Below are positions 9,113 to 20,106 of a stretch of 64,000 bases of DNA, piece after piece. Numbering within the stretch: the first letter of the stretch is position 1; each line of letters opens with the position of its first letter. The notes under the pieces are model-generated. The model was not told the DNA's origin. It did not search any database and saw only the letters and a list, made by a program, of their open reading frames with translations. The stretch comes from Sabethes cyaneus. Lineage: Eukaryota; Arthropoda; Insecta; Diptera; Culicidae. Position numbers and translations under genes: made by a program. The stretch is from assembly GCF_943734655.1 (NCBI RefSeq), contig NC_071355.1:238772027-238836026 (forward strand). Direction: 5' to 3'.

Positions 9113-9806
9113 CCCGGGGCATAATGAGCACCCTTATAAACACTTGCCTGGAAGGTATATACAAGTACAACAAGCACATAAATACATATCACACATTATT
9201 GACCGCTACCCGGTTGAAGTCTTGCAATCGAGTCGCAAAGGTTGCCTCTGGAGCACGCAAGGAAAGTTTTGGATGACGCTTTCGGAAGCCACGCAGCCAA
9301 TCCCAACCAGCTAGCTGTATTTTGGTGTTGAAGACATGGGCTTTTTCGTTTTTCTCCCCCAGCTAATATGCAAGGCTTCTGATTTCACGGGAAGTAATAC
9401 CGCAGCAACGAACCTCCGTTTCCAAAATATGGTTCACTAGCGCTTGTTTTTCAGTAGAAGTGATAACGGTCTCAAAAGAACCGATTTGGAACACCTCCGG
9501 CCCCGAGATGCAGCTTCGTATCTCTTCACACACGGAGATAGCGTCTGCCGTGGAATCCCGTGATGCTTGGCGGCTTGTTTCGGGGATGTTCCGTCTCGCC
9601 TTACAGTGGCCAAGACTGCTTGCAGGGCCATTTTTGTCCAAGTCTGTCTTCCGGATTTCCTTTTATATATAAGCATCATCACTATTAACAAGCACTCACT
9701 GACGAGATGAACAAGAAAATTGACAAGCCTGCTGAGATAAATTTGAGATTAGTTTATTCGAATGTGCTCGTTTCACTCCACACAGAAGTGCTCATTTCGC
9801 CCCTGG
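9113..9806 (-). mobile_element. Deleted pogo-like DNA transposon
   Basis: The ends form an inverted repeat: GGGGCATAATGAGCAC at 9116-9131 and GTGCTCATTTCGCCCC at 9788-9803. Extra GAGCAC words lie just inside. Between the ends is the N-terminal part of a pogo/jerky-type transposase on the minus strand. No catalytic DDE domain remains. The exact ends and target duplication were not fixed. Confidence 0.6.
9180..9691 (-). pseudogene. Pogo/CENP-B-type transposase fragment, DNA-binding part
   Basis: In order, the minus strand encodes a psq-type helix-turn-helix (KMALQAVLATVRRDGTSPKQ, then AAKHHGIPRQTL) and then, in another frame, a linker (STEKQALVNHILE). A CENP-B-type HTH follows (NTKIQLAGWDWLRGF, RKRHPKLSLRAPEAT). 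A frameshift lies near 9500 and a TAG interrupts the frame at about 9362. The arrangement is that of pogo/Tigger transposases. The DDE part is absent, so this is a dead fragment. Confidence 0.7.
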
Positions 9807-9896
9807 TCAATTAGTTAATCTAAAAACGGGTTCTAACACTAATTATAGTAAAAAATCGAAACTTCAACGAGGGTGAAACTTGACGTACAATGTATA

Positions 9897-10046
9897 GGGT
9901 ATGTTGCTGCTTCGCCGTAATTGCCTATTCCCGTCTTATGCAACACAAATTATTAAAAATATCAGCGATTTTTAAGACACACAATGCAAAATTAGTTATT
10001 CCCTAATATTTTAATTTGTTGACTATCATACGCGATCAATCAAAGT
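9897..10046 (+). repeat. Dispersed repeat, copy A
   Basis: A ~150-bp sequence beginning GGGTATGTTGCTGC and ending ACGCGATCAATCAAAGT is repeated in direct orientation at 19534-19688 at roughly 90 percent identity by eye. It codes for nothing recognised and is probably a transposon relic. Confidence 0.75.
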
Positions 10047-10412
10047 GAAAATCGTGACAATCGATATTCATTTATTGGCTTAAAAAACTTATTCAAAGCA
10101 TAAAATATTTGTCATTAAACGCAAAACTTCTTGCTAAACAGTAAATAATAATCAATTGATTTGGGTTACCATTTACACAATCAATTTATCAATTTGCCGA
10201 CATCCTGCTACCCACATACTCGCGCACGCACATCCTCACATCGTCTTCCTGCATAGCTTATTCCCGGAGTCAAAAAACTCGTGGGGAGTCAGCTACCCGT
10301 GTGGCTGGTGGCGCACTGGGATACAAATTTTGTATTACTTTTTCTTTTCTTCTTCATTCTCGCCCTCGATTCAACGCGGAAGGCGGAAGTAAAATTCCCC
10401 GCGAGTAGTGAT

Positions 10413-10565
10413 CGACATCGGACCGGGTAAAATCCGGAAAGTCAGGTCCGATATCCGGTCCGAAATCCGATCGGAACGAAATTTTAAAGTCCAATTTTTT
10501 GCCGGACCGGAACCGGAACCGGACCGGACCGGGTGTTGCTTTGAAAGTCCGGAAAAGTCCGGAAC
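10413..10565. repeat. CCGGAAC-rich low-complexity tract
   Basis: A degenerate array of CCGGA/GGACCGG/ATCCGG words on both strands, including CGGACCGGAACCGGAACC. A related tract lies at 1028-1135. Confidence 0.6.
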
Positions 10566-10979
10566 ACTTTTTTGGTAGTAAAACTGGCAACGGTGGAAAC
10601 GATGACTAGGACTTGCTTTGAATGATTAAAGCTGATTTTTTTAACTGTACTGTAAAAAGGCATTATTTCGCTAAAATAATCCGCTTTTTGTTTAAGGGGA
10701 AACGAGCATTCATAAACTTTTCGTCGGAAAGCCCAATTTCGGAAGCAGCTTTTGGGCCGAAAACACGGTATCTGTTTTTAAAGATGTATTCACTGCATTG
10801 TTCTTGCCAATCTGAACACACAGAATATATTTTCATGAGCATAATTTTTGTTTCAAACAAAAAAAACTGCTTTCGAAATTTACAGAATCAATGACGGCTC
10901 ATTTCTCCTTAAGGCTTCCAAACCCAAAGTCCAGCCAATCAATTTAGCTTAAGAAAATTAGCAAATATCTGTGTGTCAA

Positions 10980-11150
10980 ATCGTCCAGCTAGTTTCAAGG
11001 TACGATGCTTGTCTAACAAGTCAGTCGTCGTATGTTCCAATCTCGGCTAGGTGGTAATTAGAGTCAGTAGGATTGTTGCATTAGCCCGAAACCGTCCTGT
11101 ACTCTAACAGCCGGCTCTAAGAGCATTGGCTGGAGCGTTTTAATCGTTCA
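10980..11150 (+). mobile_element. tRNA-derived SINE
   Basis: The head has a pol III B-box-like GTTCCAATCTC (11034-11044) preceded by the stem-like GTCTAACAAGTCAGTCGTCG. It is followed by GTCAGTAGGATTGTTGCATT and CCGTCCTGTACTCTAACAG. This head-body order is that of a tRNA-related SINE common in culicine mosquito genomes, identified from memory of the family. The 3' end and target duplication are unclear. Confidence 0.55.
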
Positions 11151-11499
11151 TAATTTGATTTCGAAAAGCTCCCTTTACAAGTTATGTAATTATAGGACTA
11201 AATTTTCTCGACAAAGGGTACGATTTACACGCTTATTGTCCCATTTGAAAGATTGGTACCTACTAAAGTCTCACTGGATTATTTCTCTTATATTTTTATG
11301 TTGGCACTCATTGATGATAGTTCGTGTAGCGGTACAAAGTGAGTGATGGATTATCTTTTCAAACATATTTGACAAGCAGTTCAGAACTGAAATGCCTCAG
11401 TAGTTTTCCACATTGTGACGATGTCCACTTTTATGCACAGGAGTAATAGACGCCAACAAATTAAAACAGATTTTGAAGGTTTTATTGGAAATTGAACTT

Positions 11500-11745
11500 A
11501 TTTTTGTATTTAATTAGATTAATTAGATTGTCATTTGATATTGGACTTAAAATTAGAGATTAAATTTGACTGGAAATTGGACCTAAAATTAGACATTAAA
11601 TTGGATGTAAAATTAGACATGCAATTGAATTGAACTTGATATTGAACAGTAAACTAGAGTTGAATTTGAACTAATTTGGACTTGACATTTTACTTCAAAC
11701 CGACCATGAACACGAAATTAGACTCGAATTTTTACTTGAAATTAA
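11500..11745. repeat. Degenerate tandem repeat of ATTGGACTTAAAATTAGA type
   Basis: A unit of about 20-25 bp (variants of AAATTGGACCTAAAATTAGA) recurs with substitutions about ten times. It is a decayed minisatellite without coding potential. Confidence 0.55.
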
Positions 11746-11759
11746 AGTTGCCATTTATC

Positions 11760-12361
11760 GGCTTATTCTCTCGCGCATTTTACCAATTTTTTGTTCCGCT
11801 TTTTCTCTTTTCTGGCCACATTTTCCCCCTTTGTTCCGTTTTTGCTCCTTTTCTGTAGCGTTTTCTTGATTTTTACTCTCACTTTCCTTTGTTTTTTCTC
11901 TTTTTTCTCATTTTCCTTTTTTTTGTCCCTTATTTCCTGTTTCTTCGCTTTTCGTTTTTTTGGTACCATTTTGTCTTGTCTTTAGTGCCGGTTTTTCGCA
12001 TGATTTCCGCATGTTTTTTGTTATTTTCCCATTTTCAGTCATTCTTTCTTATCCCCCTTTTTCTTGTCTCCAGCTTTTTCGTCTTCGTCTGTGCCGTTTT
12101 CCTTATTTTTTGAAGCCTTGTTCTTCCGTCTTTTCCGTCATTTTATTCCGTTTTTAGCCATGCTTTCTCTTTCCACTCCAGTTTTCCTTTTTATCACCCG
12201 CTTTCCGTTTTTTGTTCTTCTGTTTTACCTTTTTCCTTAGTTTGTTTTTCATTTTCTTCTTTTTCTGTCTCATTTCCCGCTTTTTGTCCCATATTTCTTC
12301 TTTTATGTCTCGTTTTACCTATTCCCTTTTTTCTTGTTTCCTATCGCTTTTCTTTTTTCTA
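11760..12361. repeat. Pyrimidine-rich low-complexity tract, part 1
   Basis: About 600 bp of almost pure C/T on the plus strand, built from loose TTTTC(N)GTTTTT words. ORFs here are compositional artefacts (Phe/Ser/Leu only). It resumes at 12980 after the fold-back element and an AT-rich array. Confidence 0.7.
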
Positions 12362-12755
12362 CTTATTGTGAGGGAGTAAATCTCGGGTACTTTTTCATTT
12401 CGACACATCTGCAAATGAGAGATTCTCTTCGTGTCTCCTCTTTTCCGCTTTTTACGGCGATACTAATGCATTGAAAAGAAAATTTTCAAAACGTTTATCA
12501 TTTATCCGGCAACCGATTCATGCAAAGCTGATGAGTCAAAATTTATTAGTATCGCCGTAAACAGCGGAAGAGTGGAGACACGAGGTGAATCTCTCATTTG
12601 CAGATACATCGAAATGAAAAAGTACCCGAGAAGTGTGGTTTTGGTGAAGAACAAACTTTGGAAGAACTGGGAAATGATATGCAAACTGTGAAAAATAAAC
12701 TCCCAGTTCTTCCAATGTTTGTTCTCCACCTATAACACATTTACTCCCTCATAAG
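12362..12755. mobile_element. Fold-back element with 86-bp inner arms
   Basis: The outer ends pair (CTTATTGTGAGGGAGTAAAT at 12362-12381 with ATTTACTCCCTCATAAG at 12739-12755). The inner arms 12382-12467 and 12545-12630 pair with about eight mismatches over 86 bp. The right side carries ~108 extra bases (12631-12738), which contain a second hairpin. It sits inside the pyrimidine tract. It is probably a MITE or fold-back transposon, but the superfamily is not determined. Confidence 0.7.
12643..12730. other. Pre-miRNA-like hairpin nested in the fold-back element
   Basis: Arms 12643-12672 and 12701-12730 are complementary at 28 of 30 positions, with a 28-nt loop. Length and shape fit a small-RNA precursor, but the location in a repeat makes an inserted MITE stub equally possible. 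No expression evidence exists here. Confidence 0.4.
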
Positions 12756-12779
12756 AAGTACACCCAGTTCATTTTTTTT

Positions 12780-12905
12780 CACGGATTTTTTTTACACGAA
12801 TTTTTTTTGCACGACTTTTTTTCACGAGGCACGAGGTTTTTCGAAATAACACGGTTTTTCAAAAATTTCGCCAACAACAGTAAGTTCTTTTTTACACGGA
12901 TTTTT
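12780..12905. repeat. CACGA-T(7-8) array
   Basis: Repeated CACG(A/G) followed by 7-8 T (CACGGATTTTTTTT, CACGAATTTTTTTT, CACGACTTTTTTT), about six units in all. Confidence 0.6.
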
Positions 12906-12979
12906 TACAAATTACGGAATTTGTGTAAAAAATGAATTGTTGTACAATATAACTTGACAGGTAGAAGTCGATATTAAAA

Positions 12980-13470
12980 TAATAAAAGTTGTTTCTTTTT
13001 TCTCTTTCATTATTCTTCTTTTCCCTTTTGGTTTCTCTTTTTCGCTTCTCCTTTTTCTGCCATTCTTTTTCTTTTCTTTTTCTGTTCCTTTTCTCTTCAA
13101 TTGTTGTTCCGTTTTTCGCTTTTTTTTACTACTGCATTATCTCTGTTCTGTTTTGCCTGTTTTCAGACCTGTTTCTGTTTTTTTCTGTTTCGTTTTTTGT
13201 CATTTTCTTTCCTGTTTCGACCTTTTTCTTCTTTTTCGGTTTCGTCTATTTTCGCTTTCCAACTCCTTTTCTATCCCGTTTTAGCTCGTTCGTCGTTCGC
13301 CGATTCCGTTCCTCCTCTTATTAAATCCTGCTTTTGCTCCTTTTCGGTCATATCCTGTTTTTCTATTCATTTTCATCCCTTTTGTCGTCTGTTTTCATTT
13401 TTTTTTCTTCCCATTTTATTTTCTTTTCTATCCCTTTTTTCCCCATTTATTGTTTTCGTTACTCAATTGA
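12980..13470. repeat. Pyrimidine-rich low-complexity tract, part 2
   Basis: Continuation of the C/T-rich tract seen at 11760-12361. The 111-125-codon ORFs here are low-complexity artefacts. Confidence 0.7.
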
Positions 13471-14210
13471 GCGTGTAGAGTGCTAAATCTTTGCATATTA
13501 GCGTTGGTAGGAGGAAATGCTTATCAACTTAGGGACTATAATATTGGCTTGTTTTTTATGTCTGATTTTTGTTTTTAGGTATAAGAAGTTGAAGTTGTCA
13601 TACGGTTTTCGAGTTTTCGATATAAATTAATAAATTTGGTTGTTTATGAGTAGCATTACCATTATATTAGATTTATAAAAAAAGTGTATTTTTGATCTTA
13701 ATTTTCGTAATTATACTAGCTTTACAAAAAAAAACTACAAGGTATACAGCCCTAAGGGTTGTACGAAAGGGTGACGTAGGACTGTGTCATATAATACTCA
13801 TTATATTGATAACATGTTTTAATCGATGAAGTATAACTTTATGTCTGATCATTAAATCAAAGACTAATGTAAACTGTATTTCTGGCATATGCATATTTGA
13901 GTATTTGTGAGTATCATTGTTTGAGTGTTTGTTTGTAAAAGAAGAGCGAAATATTCTGATTTAATTCTTCATTGAATCAATGGTGGTTTTGAAAAAAACC
14001 GTTTGAAATTGTTTGGTGGCCCTGAAAAGAACTATGTTTGAGCTGATAGCACTTCTTAAAAATCAGTACTATAATTACTGTTGCCAATATATAGATGGAT
14101 GTCGCTATTCGGTCCTTTAGACTCTAGGATGATGGTTGCCCGCTAATACAGGAGTGATAGGAAATACCAAATCACTGTAAAGTAGAAATGGATTAGTTTT
14201 ATCAAAATTT

Positions 14211-14364
14211 TGACCGTCCGTCAGTGCGATCGTGCGGTAAATAAGCAGACGGCGAACCTAGTGTGCGATTTTATAGTCACTGGCACTGCCGTTGCTACTT
14301 GTAAGCTAGTGTAGGTATGGAAGAAACCAGATCGGCTGCTGCTGCTGCTCAAATAATTATCCGA
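14211..14364 (+). repeat. 154-bp direct repeat, copy 1
   Basis: It begins TGACCGTCCGTCAGTGCGAT and contains TTTTATAGTCACTGGCACTG and GTAAGCTAGTGTAGGT. It recurs at 14573-14724. Confidence 0.8.
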
Positions 14365-14572
14365 ATGGAACGTTAATCATTTAGAAAGTGTAGAAAAATC
14401 TTTCCATTCTTCAATTACTATAGTTCTTATAAGAACTGTTTAAGACCACAATGGCCTACTGCTGAATTTGCTGCCCGTCAGTCGATCCGTTTCCATTTGC
14501 CTTCAGTGTTGGTTTGCGAAAATTACCGCCAAAATGCCTTTGGGTTTCGATGGTCGGGTCGATGGTAAATAC

Positions 14573-14724
14573 TGACCGTCCGTCAGTGCGATTGTGCGAT
14601 GAATGAGCAGACGGCGAACCAAGAGTACCATTTTATAGTCACTGGCACTGCCGCTGCTGCTTGTAAGCTAGTGTAGGTGGTGGAGGAAACCATATCGGCT
14701 GCCGCTGCTTAAATGATTGTCCGA
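14573..14724 (+). repeat. 154-bp direct repeat, copy 2
   Basis: Second copy of 14211-14364, with about 85-90 percent identity by eye and the same order of motifs. Confidence 0.8.
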
Positions 14725-17436
14725 CACTGATTGAGCAAGCTATCGAACAACTTCGCATGTCTGCGATGGGGATAATGCCAAATGTAATGTTAAGTGCATC
14801 GTGTGGGATTCACGTTGGCCATTGCCCTCTGATTCCGCTTGTCTTTGGGACCGGTGTTGCCGTCAATAGCCATCGATGTTGCCGATTGGATTGGAAAAGG
14901 GGTGTGGCTTACAAAGTGGTCTCAAGGTTATCATTTGGATTCAAATCCTTTGGTGTATCTAATTGTCGTCCGTGCCTGTGAAGCTAGGCGATAACAAGGG
15001 AAATGTATGGAAAAATTCGACCTTGAATCTTTACACACATTTTCACTATTTAGCGTATAAAAAATTATTATTAGTATGTTACTATAAAATTGCTGGACAT
15101 TTTATCTATCCAACGACATATTAACTGTTATGTTTCGTTCAGTAGTATAGTAGCTATTAGCGTTTGAAATATTTCATTCAAACGTTACACTTCTATTTCT
15201 CGTTTTTACAAAGTGCTACCCAGTCCCAGTATAGTAAACAAAGACGTAGTCCTACGTCAAAAATCCTAATATCCAAGTTAGTCTCATATCACCGATGTTT
15301 ACATACTGAGTACTGTTTGGTATGATAATTTAGTATCGTTTGTTTTCGTGTCTCGCTCGTTGTATTTTTTCCGGCAGCAGTTGCTTTTGATGGTCATTTT
15401 GAATTCATTTGAGCACATTTAGCAATGGCGTGTTTAAAAACCGCAGCATTACCGCAGCATTTGAAGCATTATAAACGTGCATTTGAGTCGTGAAATCGGT
15501 TACCTAGGAACATCGCGGTTAATTTCTTTCATATGACTATCGAATATCAAAAACTAAATAGCTTAAACAGCTCCCTAATAAAGTAGTTCGGAGTTTTGCG
15601 GGAGATTTCGAACGAATCGAATATGTTGAAAGAACATAATTTTCGGTGCGGTGAACTGATTTCTCAGTTTTTTCTTATATCGGTATGTCGGATCTCCACT
15701 ATCTGTTTCGCAATGGCCACGTAACCAAAGACGTCCGCAAATCGTACGCGAGCTCGAATGACAGTAATCGCACCACCTGCCTCGGTGGATCCAGATCGAT
15801 TCCTTTCTACTAACATCAACTGATACTTGTGGATGATGCACTACTTTTTTCCCTATGCGAACCAACTTGTAGAAGGATTTTTGATCGATTGATGTAAAAA
15901 AAATCTGGTTAATCCCATAATTTTCCTTACCATTGCGTAAGATATAGTTCTACGTCAAAAACTTGAACGTCATCGGAATTTTTTACACACAATCGAGTCC
16001 AAATGAATTACCTAGGTAGTTCTGACATTAGAAAAATTCTAATTGCGAATTTAATTCTGAATTTCTGACTGGATCAGCCTGTACTGATGTTTCGTTTCAT
16101 GTTTGTTCACACAACCATTATCAGATATTTTTTTGAATTTAATTTAAGTTTAAATAAGAGATAATAAATCTGTAAACTAATTTCGATTTGAGAGAAAATA
16201 AAATCTCTAAACTAAATAAACATGACAGCTTTAGGTTTTCTAGTAGATCTGCCAAACAGACTACTGCGATCGTTTCCCCCTACTAAAGCGGCTGCAGTTT
16301 GATGGCATTTTCATAACGCTGTTCAAGAGTTGAACTCGATGCATGTTTCGAATAATTTCACTCGTTTTGCAGAACGATTCAAGTAAAGCTCAATTAAAGT
16401 GACATGTTACAGAGGGGGATTTTCCCAGTAACAACAGTTTGTTCCCCAATAAGTCTTAAAACTATCAAGCAGCAAAAATATTTCTTCCTTAGAAACAAGC
16501 CACCGTAATAAATCTTTTTTTTAATTTCTTGTAATTACATCAATCGAGACCGCTAAGCAATGTCATTATCAATAGCTAGCTTATTACGGGCTCGTGTTCC
16601 TTCGCGCGTCGGACCGATATATAGAGAGACATGCATGCCATAAAATTAAACGTAGGTACCTAGGTATGAGGGTTTTCCCGACTGGCTAAAAGCGGTTTAC
16701 AGTAAGGTTCCACCATGATTTTGCATTTAGGTTAATGAATTCCCAATCCCAACTGCTTTAGATAATAAAAATAAACTCCAATGACAAAAACGCATACCTA
16801 ATGAACGGTGTAGAATAGATTAGCATGGTGTTAAATATAGTATTGATAGATTACAACAGGAAGAAACAGGGAACTACACGTGGGAATACATTTTGTGAAC
16901 CACCACCGTACGGTTTTAATTAAAAAATTTCTACTTACCACTAGGAGTCAATAATTAAAACGGCATTTTTAGCACGCCAATCCAACTCAGCAACGTCACT
17001 AGGTTAATCAGCGCCTAAGACACACAACAGGATGTTTGTCTTTCTCCTTTCCCAGAAAGTCCCGTCATTGCGTTCCATTCCGTTTAAGGACAAAGATTGC
17101 GCGCACGCGACAAGGCATTCCCCGCCGCGCGAATGGATCACACAAACAAGAGGGCTTCCCACCCGGTACCGGGTGTGGAATGCCGAGCTGCTGCGCATGA
17201 TTCAGGGCAGGGAAATTTCGTTCAGAACGACCGACGACAAGTGCGTGAAACCGGATTAGTCGAGTGACACTTTTACGATCGCGGGGTGCTCATCATCATG
17301 ACATGACTGATGGATGAGGTATGCATGCGGGTCCCTACCCTACATATGGATGGTTTCTTTCAATCATTGTTTTTACACAGTATGGATTTCGAAAGAAAGT
17401 ATAAACTAATTTTACTACTCAGTTTTTTTGTTGTAG

Positions 17437-17686
17437 TTGAAGACATCGATATAGATAATGCATATCTTGCGCTTACTCATCATCTAAGCGCTGTGGTTTC
17501 TATCTATCGCTACTATACTATTAAATACGACAGGTGAGGCGTACTTTTCGCCTTAGGAAAAAGTTTTTTTTCGTTTACAAGATGTACAATTGTGTTTAAC
17601 ATATCGGTGTTTTTTTGTTTCATTTAAGATATGCAAATACGGACAAGCCAGAATATAAAGAAAGATTTAGAAAAAATAGGAAATGA
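17437..17686 (+). other. Possible pair of coding exons of unknown protein
   Basis: A stretch 17437-17533 is flanked by a strong acceptor (TTTTTTTGTTGTAG) and a strong donor (CAG|GTGAGG). After a 95-bp intron with acceptor TTTCATTTAAG, a second stretch 17629-17686 continues in frame and ends in TGA. The joined frame includes EDIDIDNAYLALTHHLSAVV and, across the junction, KYDRYANTDKPEYKERF, which looks protein-like. I do not recognise the family and no upstream exon was found. It may be a relic of a gene or of a transposon. Confidence 0.25.
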
Positions 17687-19252
17687 ACTGTTGATAATAG
17701 GAAAAAACAAACTACCAACTACGTTTAGCTACAATTATTTCGCTGACAGTGTTTACGGGCCTGGTCTTGGATTGATGAAACGTTTAGTAAAAAGATTAAT
17801 ACATTACAGTAGGAAGGCTACACAGCAATTAAACACTAATCCAATGGGGGTCCGTCAATTAATTTGTCAATCACAAAAAAAAAAAATACAATTTTCAGTG
17901 GCTACCAGTCAATCAAAGTGATACTGTAATGCTCTGGCGTCGAAAATAACAGAAAATTAAGCTACATTGATCGTGGAAAGTCCTGCAAAGTTGTTACAGA
18001 ACGCGCTCCCGGCGCCGTAATACGTGCGAATCTGCGTTTGTTTGAAGAGAGAAGAAAAAAACACAAAGAAAAGAGAGAAGAAACACAATCATTAGAATAT
18101 TTGGACAGAAAATGATGATTATGAACTACGAACGAACCGCGCGTGGAACCCGTTTTGTGGAATTTCATTTCGTAGATTACGCATGATGACACCCGGACTC
18201 GGACTCAGAATCCAGGGACTTTTTTTTGTTTTGACTTCAACAGCGTCGTGTTTATTTATTGCGTGTTATAATTTGATTACAGTTTTTTTCATGTTAAAAT
18301 CCCCTGTTATCAGTGACAGACAGGGTCGTCGTTCTGTTTTCGATTTAACATGATTCTTCATCTTTTGTTCCATAATTAATATTGATTTTAATTTTAATAG
18401 TTTTTCGCATAAATCATGTTCCCGTCGGTTTCAAATACTTCGGCAGATGCTTCAAATATTCTTGTTGCGAAAACCTGTTTTTCAAGGTTAATCTCGATAG
18501 AACAATCTGTGATGTGATAATTATCAGTCATTGCATCATTTGGTGACTATATTCCGGTCCTGAAGGCAGGTATTTTTATGACACCAACCAATCGATCAAC
18601 GGTGTGGTGAAAACCTCAAACAGGATTATTGAATCTCTGATCAGAGCTATCAATCTCAAATCTAGAGATGGGTGGTGTAACTCCCCAAAACTCGTATCCA
18701 ATAGGTAGGTACGTAGAAAGAGCAGATTGCGGATGCCGACGGAAAGCATCCGGGTTCAGGAGCGGTCAAAATCGGACCTTTTCTCCCGCAAATAAAGAAT
18801 CTTCTAATAAATTTGAATTTTTAATAACAATTTTGCTGTGTCCCAGACTGGTTAGGGAAGGAGGCAATCATAAAAACCCCAAAACCCCCGACGAATAATA
18901 GAATTCATAGATTATTCCGTTAAAGAGGAAGGGGATGCGGATTCGCAACCAAGTGTTTTCAGATCAGCACACAAATTTGCGTAGACGAAAGTAAAATCGA
19001 TTTGTGTAAGAACACTAAATCCCATTCTAAAATTTACAAAAGGTGAAATTAGAAACAAAAATAGTTCTCTCTTTCGTTCGCTAACTCAAAGCCCAGTAAA
19101 ATATTAGTATTTACGATATTGCGCATAACCTTATAAGAAATTTTTGAAAAAAAAAGTTTATCGTTCAATGCCAATCGAAGGAAACCGCGACACAAAAATG
19201 TAGTAAGTTTTCCCATCAATTTATCCATTTTAATTTCCAATTCCGTCTCTTA

Positions 19253-19456
19253 TCAGGTTTCCCCCATGACATATCGACCGGCCGAAGCGGGATCCTCAAA
19301 TAGGACTGGAATCATCTGAACACTGAAACTGGAACTAGCAAAACGGTGAACTACCGAAGCAATAAAATAAACATTGGCTGTTAGCATGCGCTGATAGGCA
19401 CTGATTATAAGTATTATGCTGAGTATACTGAGAAGCACGCATAAGGTTCGTGTCAT
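19253..19456 (-). other. Short hydrophobic ORF, hypothetical
   Basis: A 67-codon ATG-initiated frame starts with MTRTLCVLLSILSIILIISA, which looks like a signal peptide or membrane anchor. It is followed by a polar tail ending GRYVMGET. There is no promoter, homology or splice evidence, and it could be chance. Confidence 0.15.
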
Positions 19457-19533
19457 AAAAGAAGCTGACAAAAAACAAGAGCAGTCTTTTTATTTGATAA
19501 AAAAAGCTCTTTGAGAGAAATCATGGAGTAGCA

Positions 19534-19688
19534 GGGTATGTTGCTGTTTCGTCATATTTGTAATTGCCTATTCCCGTCTTATCCAGCACAAATTATTCAA
19601 AATATCAGCTTTTTTATGACAAACAATACAAAATTAGTTATTCCCTAATATTTTAGTTTGTTGACTATCATACGCGATCAATCAAAGT
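19534..19688 (+). repeat. Dispersed repeat, copy B
   Basis: Direct copy of 9897-10046, sharing GTATGTTGCTG, TAATTGCCTATTCCCGTCTT and the ACGCGATCAATCAAAGT end. Confidence 0.75.
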
Positions 19689-19966
19689 AAGCTGAGAATC
19701 ATTAAAGGATTCCTAGCAGCCAGATTTTTTATGTTTTTTCGTACGACGACCGACGAAGAAGAAAATGTCGACTAATCGTTTCAATTTTCGTCATTCATAA
19801 AACGAAACTAACTTACGCAGCGCACTGTCGTTATTCTGCAGCCGGGAAAACTTATATGACCAGCAGAAATTTTCAGAAATGAAAAAATTTTGATGGACGG
19901 ATTTTAAAATGGAACGACGAATTTAAGAAATAAAATCAGTTGCGTAGTTTCAATAAAATGCTTTAA

Positions 19967-20106
19967 CCCTTTATAAGGCAGCGGCAACTATATTGCCACC
20001 AACAAACAGTTTTTATTTTGCTTCTATAATTATATTGATGTCATTATAGACGCAAAACAAATATTTTTCGTTGGTGGCAAAATAATTGCCACGGCCTTAT
20101 AAAGGG
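19967..20106. mobile_element. piggyBac-type MITE (140 bp)
   Basis: The element is flanked by TTAA on both sides (19963-19966 and 20107-20110). Its ends are CCCTTTATAAGGC and GCCTTATAAAGGG. The inverted repeat extends inward through GTGGCAAT-ATTGCCAC-like sequence for about 45 bp, so the whole element can fold. A TTAA target duplication and CCC...GGG ends are the hallmarks of piggyBac relatives. There is no coding capacity. Confidence 0.85.

Larger units (their letters stand above)
13741..15260. other. Possible unclassified element with internal direct repeat
   Basis: The left side contains GGGTGACGTAGGACT (about 13780-13795) and the right side AGTCCTACGTC (about 15249-15259), an inverted pair around ~1.5 kb. 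Inside are two copies of a ~154-bp direct repeat. No transposase domain was recognised. The ORF at 14757-14981 is unassigned. Confidence 0.35.
15260..19530. other. Largely gene-free AT-rich stretch
   Basis: Apart from the possible exon pair at 17437-17686 and a short hydrophobic ORF at 19253-19456, I see no supported gene, RNA or classified repeat. A GACGTAG-type word near 15945-15955 echoes the element to the left. Confidence 0.45.

Noticed and set aside
12780..12905. Spaced CACG repeats as a CRISPR-like array
   Set aside because: Units are very short and T-rich with no unique spacers; this is a eukaryotic low-complexity repeat.
11676..13478. Several plus-strand ORFs rich in Phe, Leu and Ser
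   Set aside because: They lie in the C/T-rich low-complexity tract and simply translate TTT/TTC/CTT/TCT.
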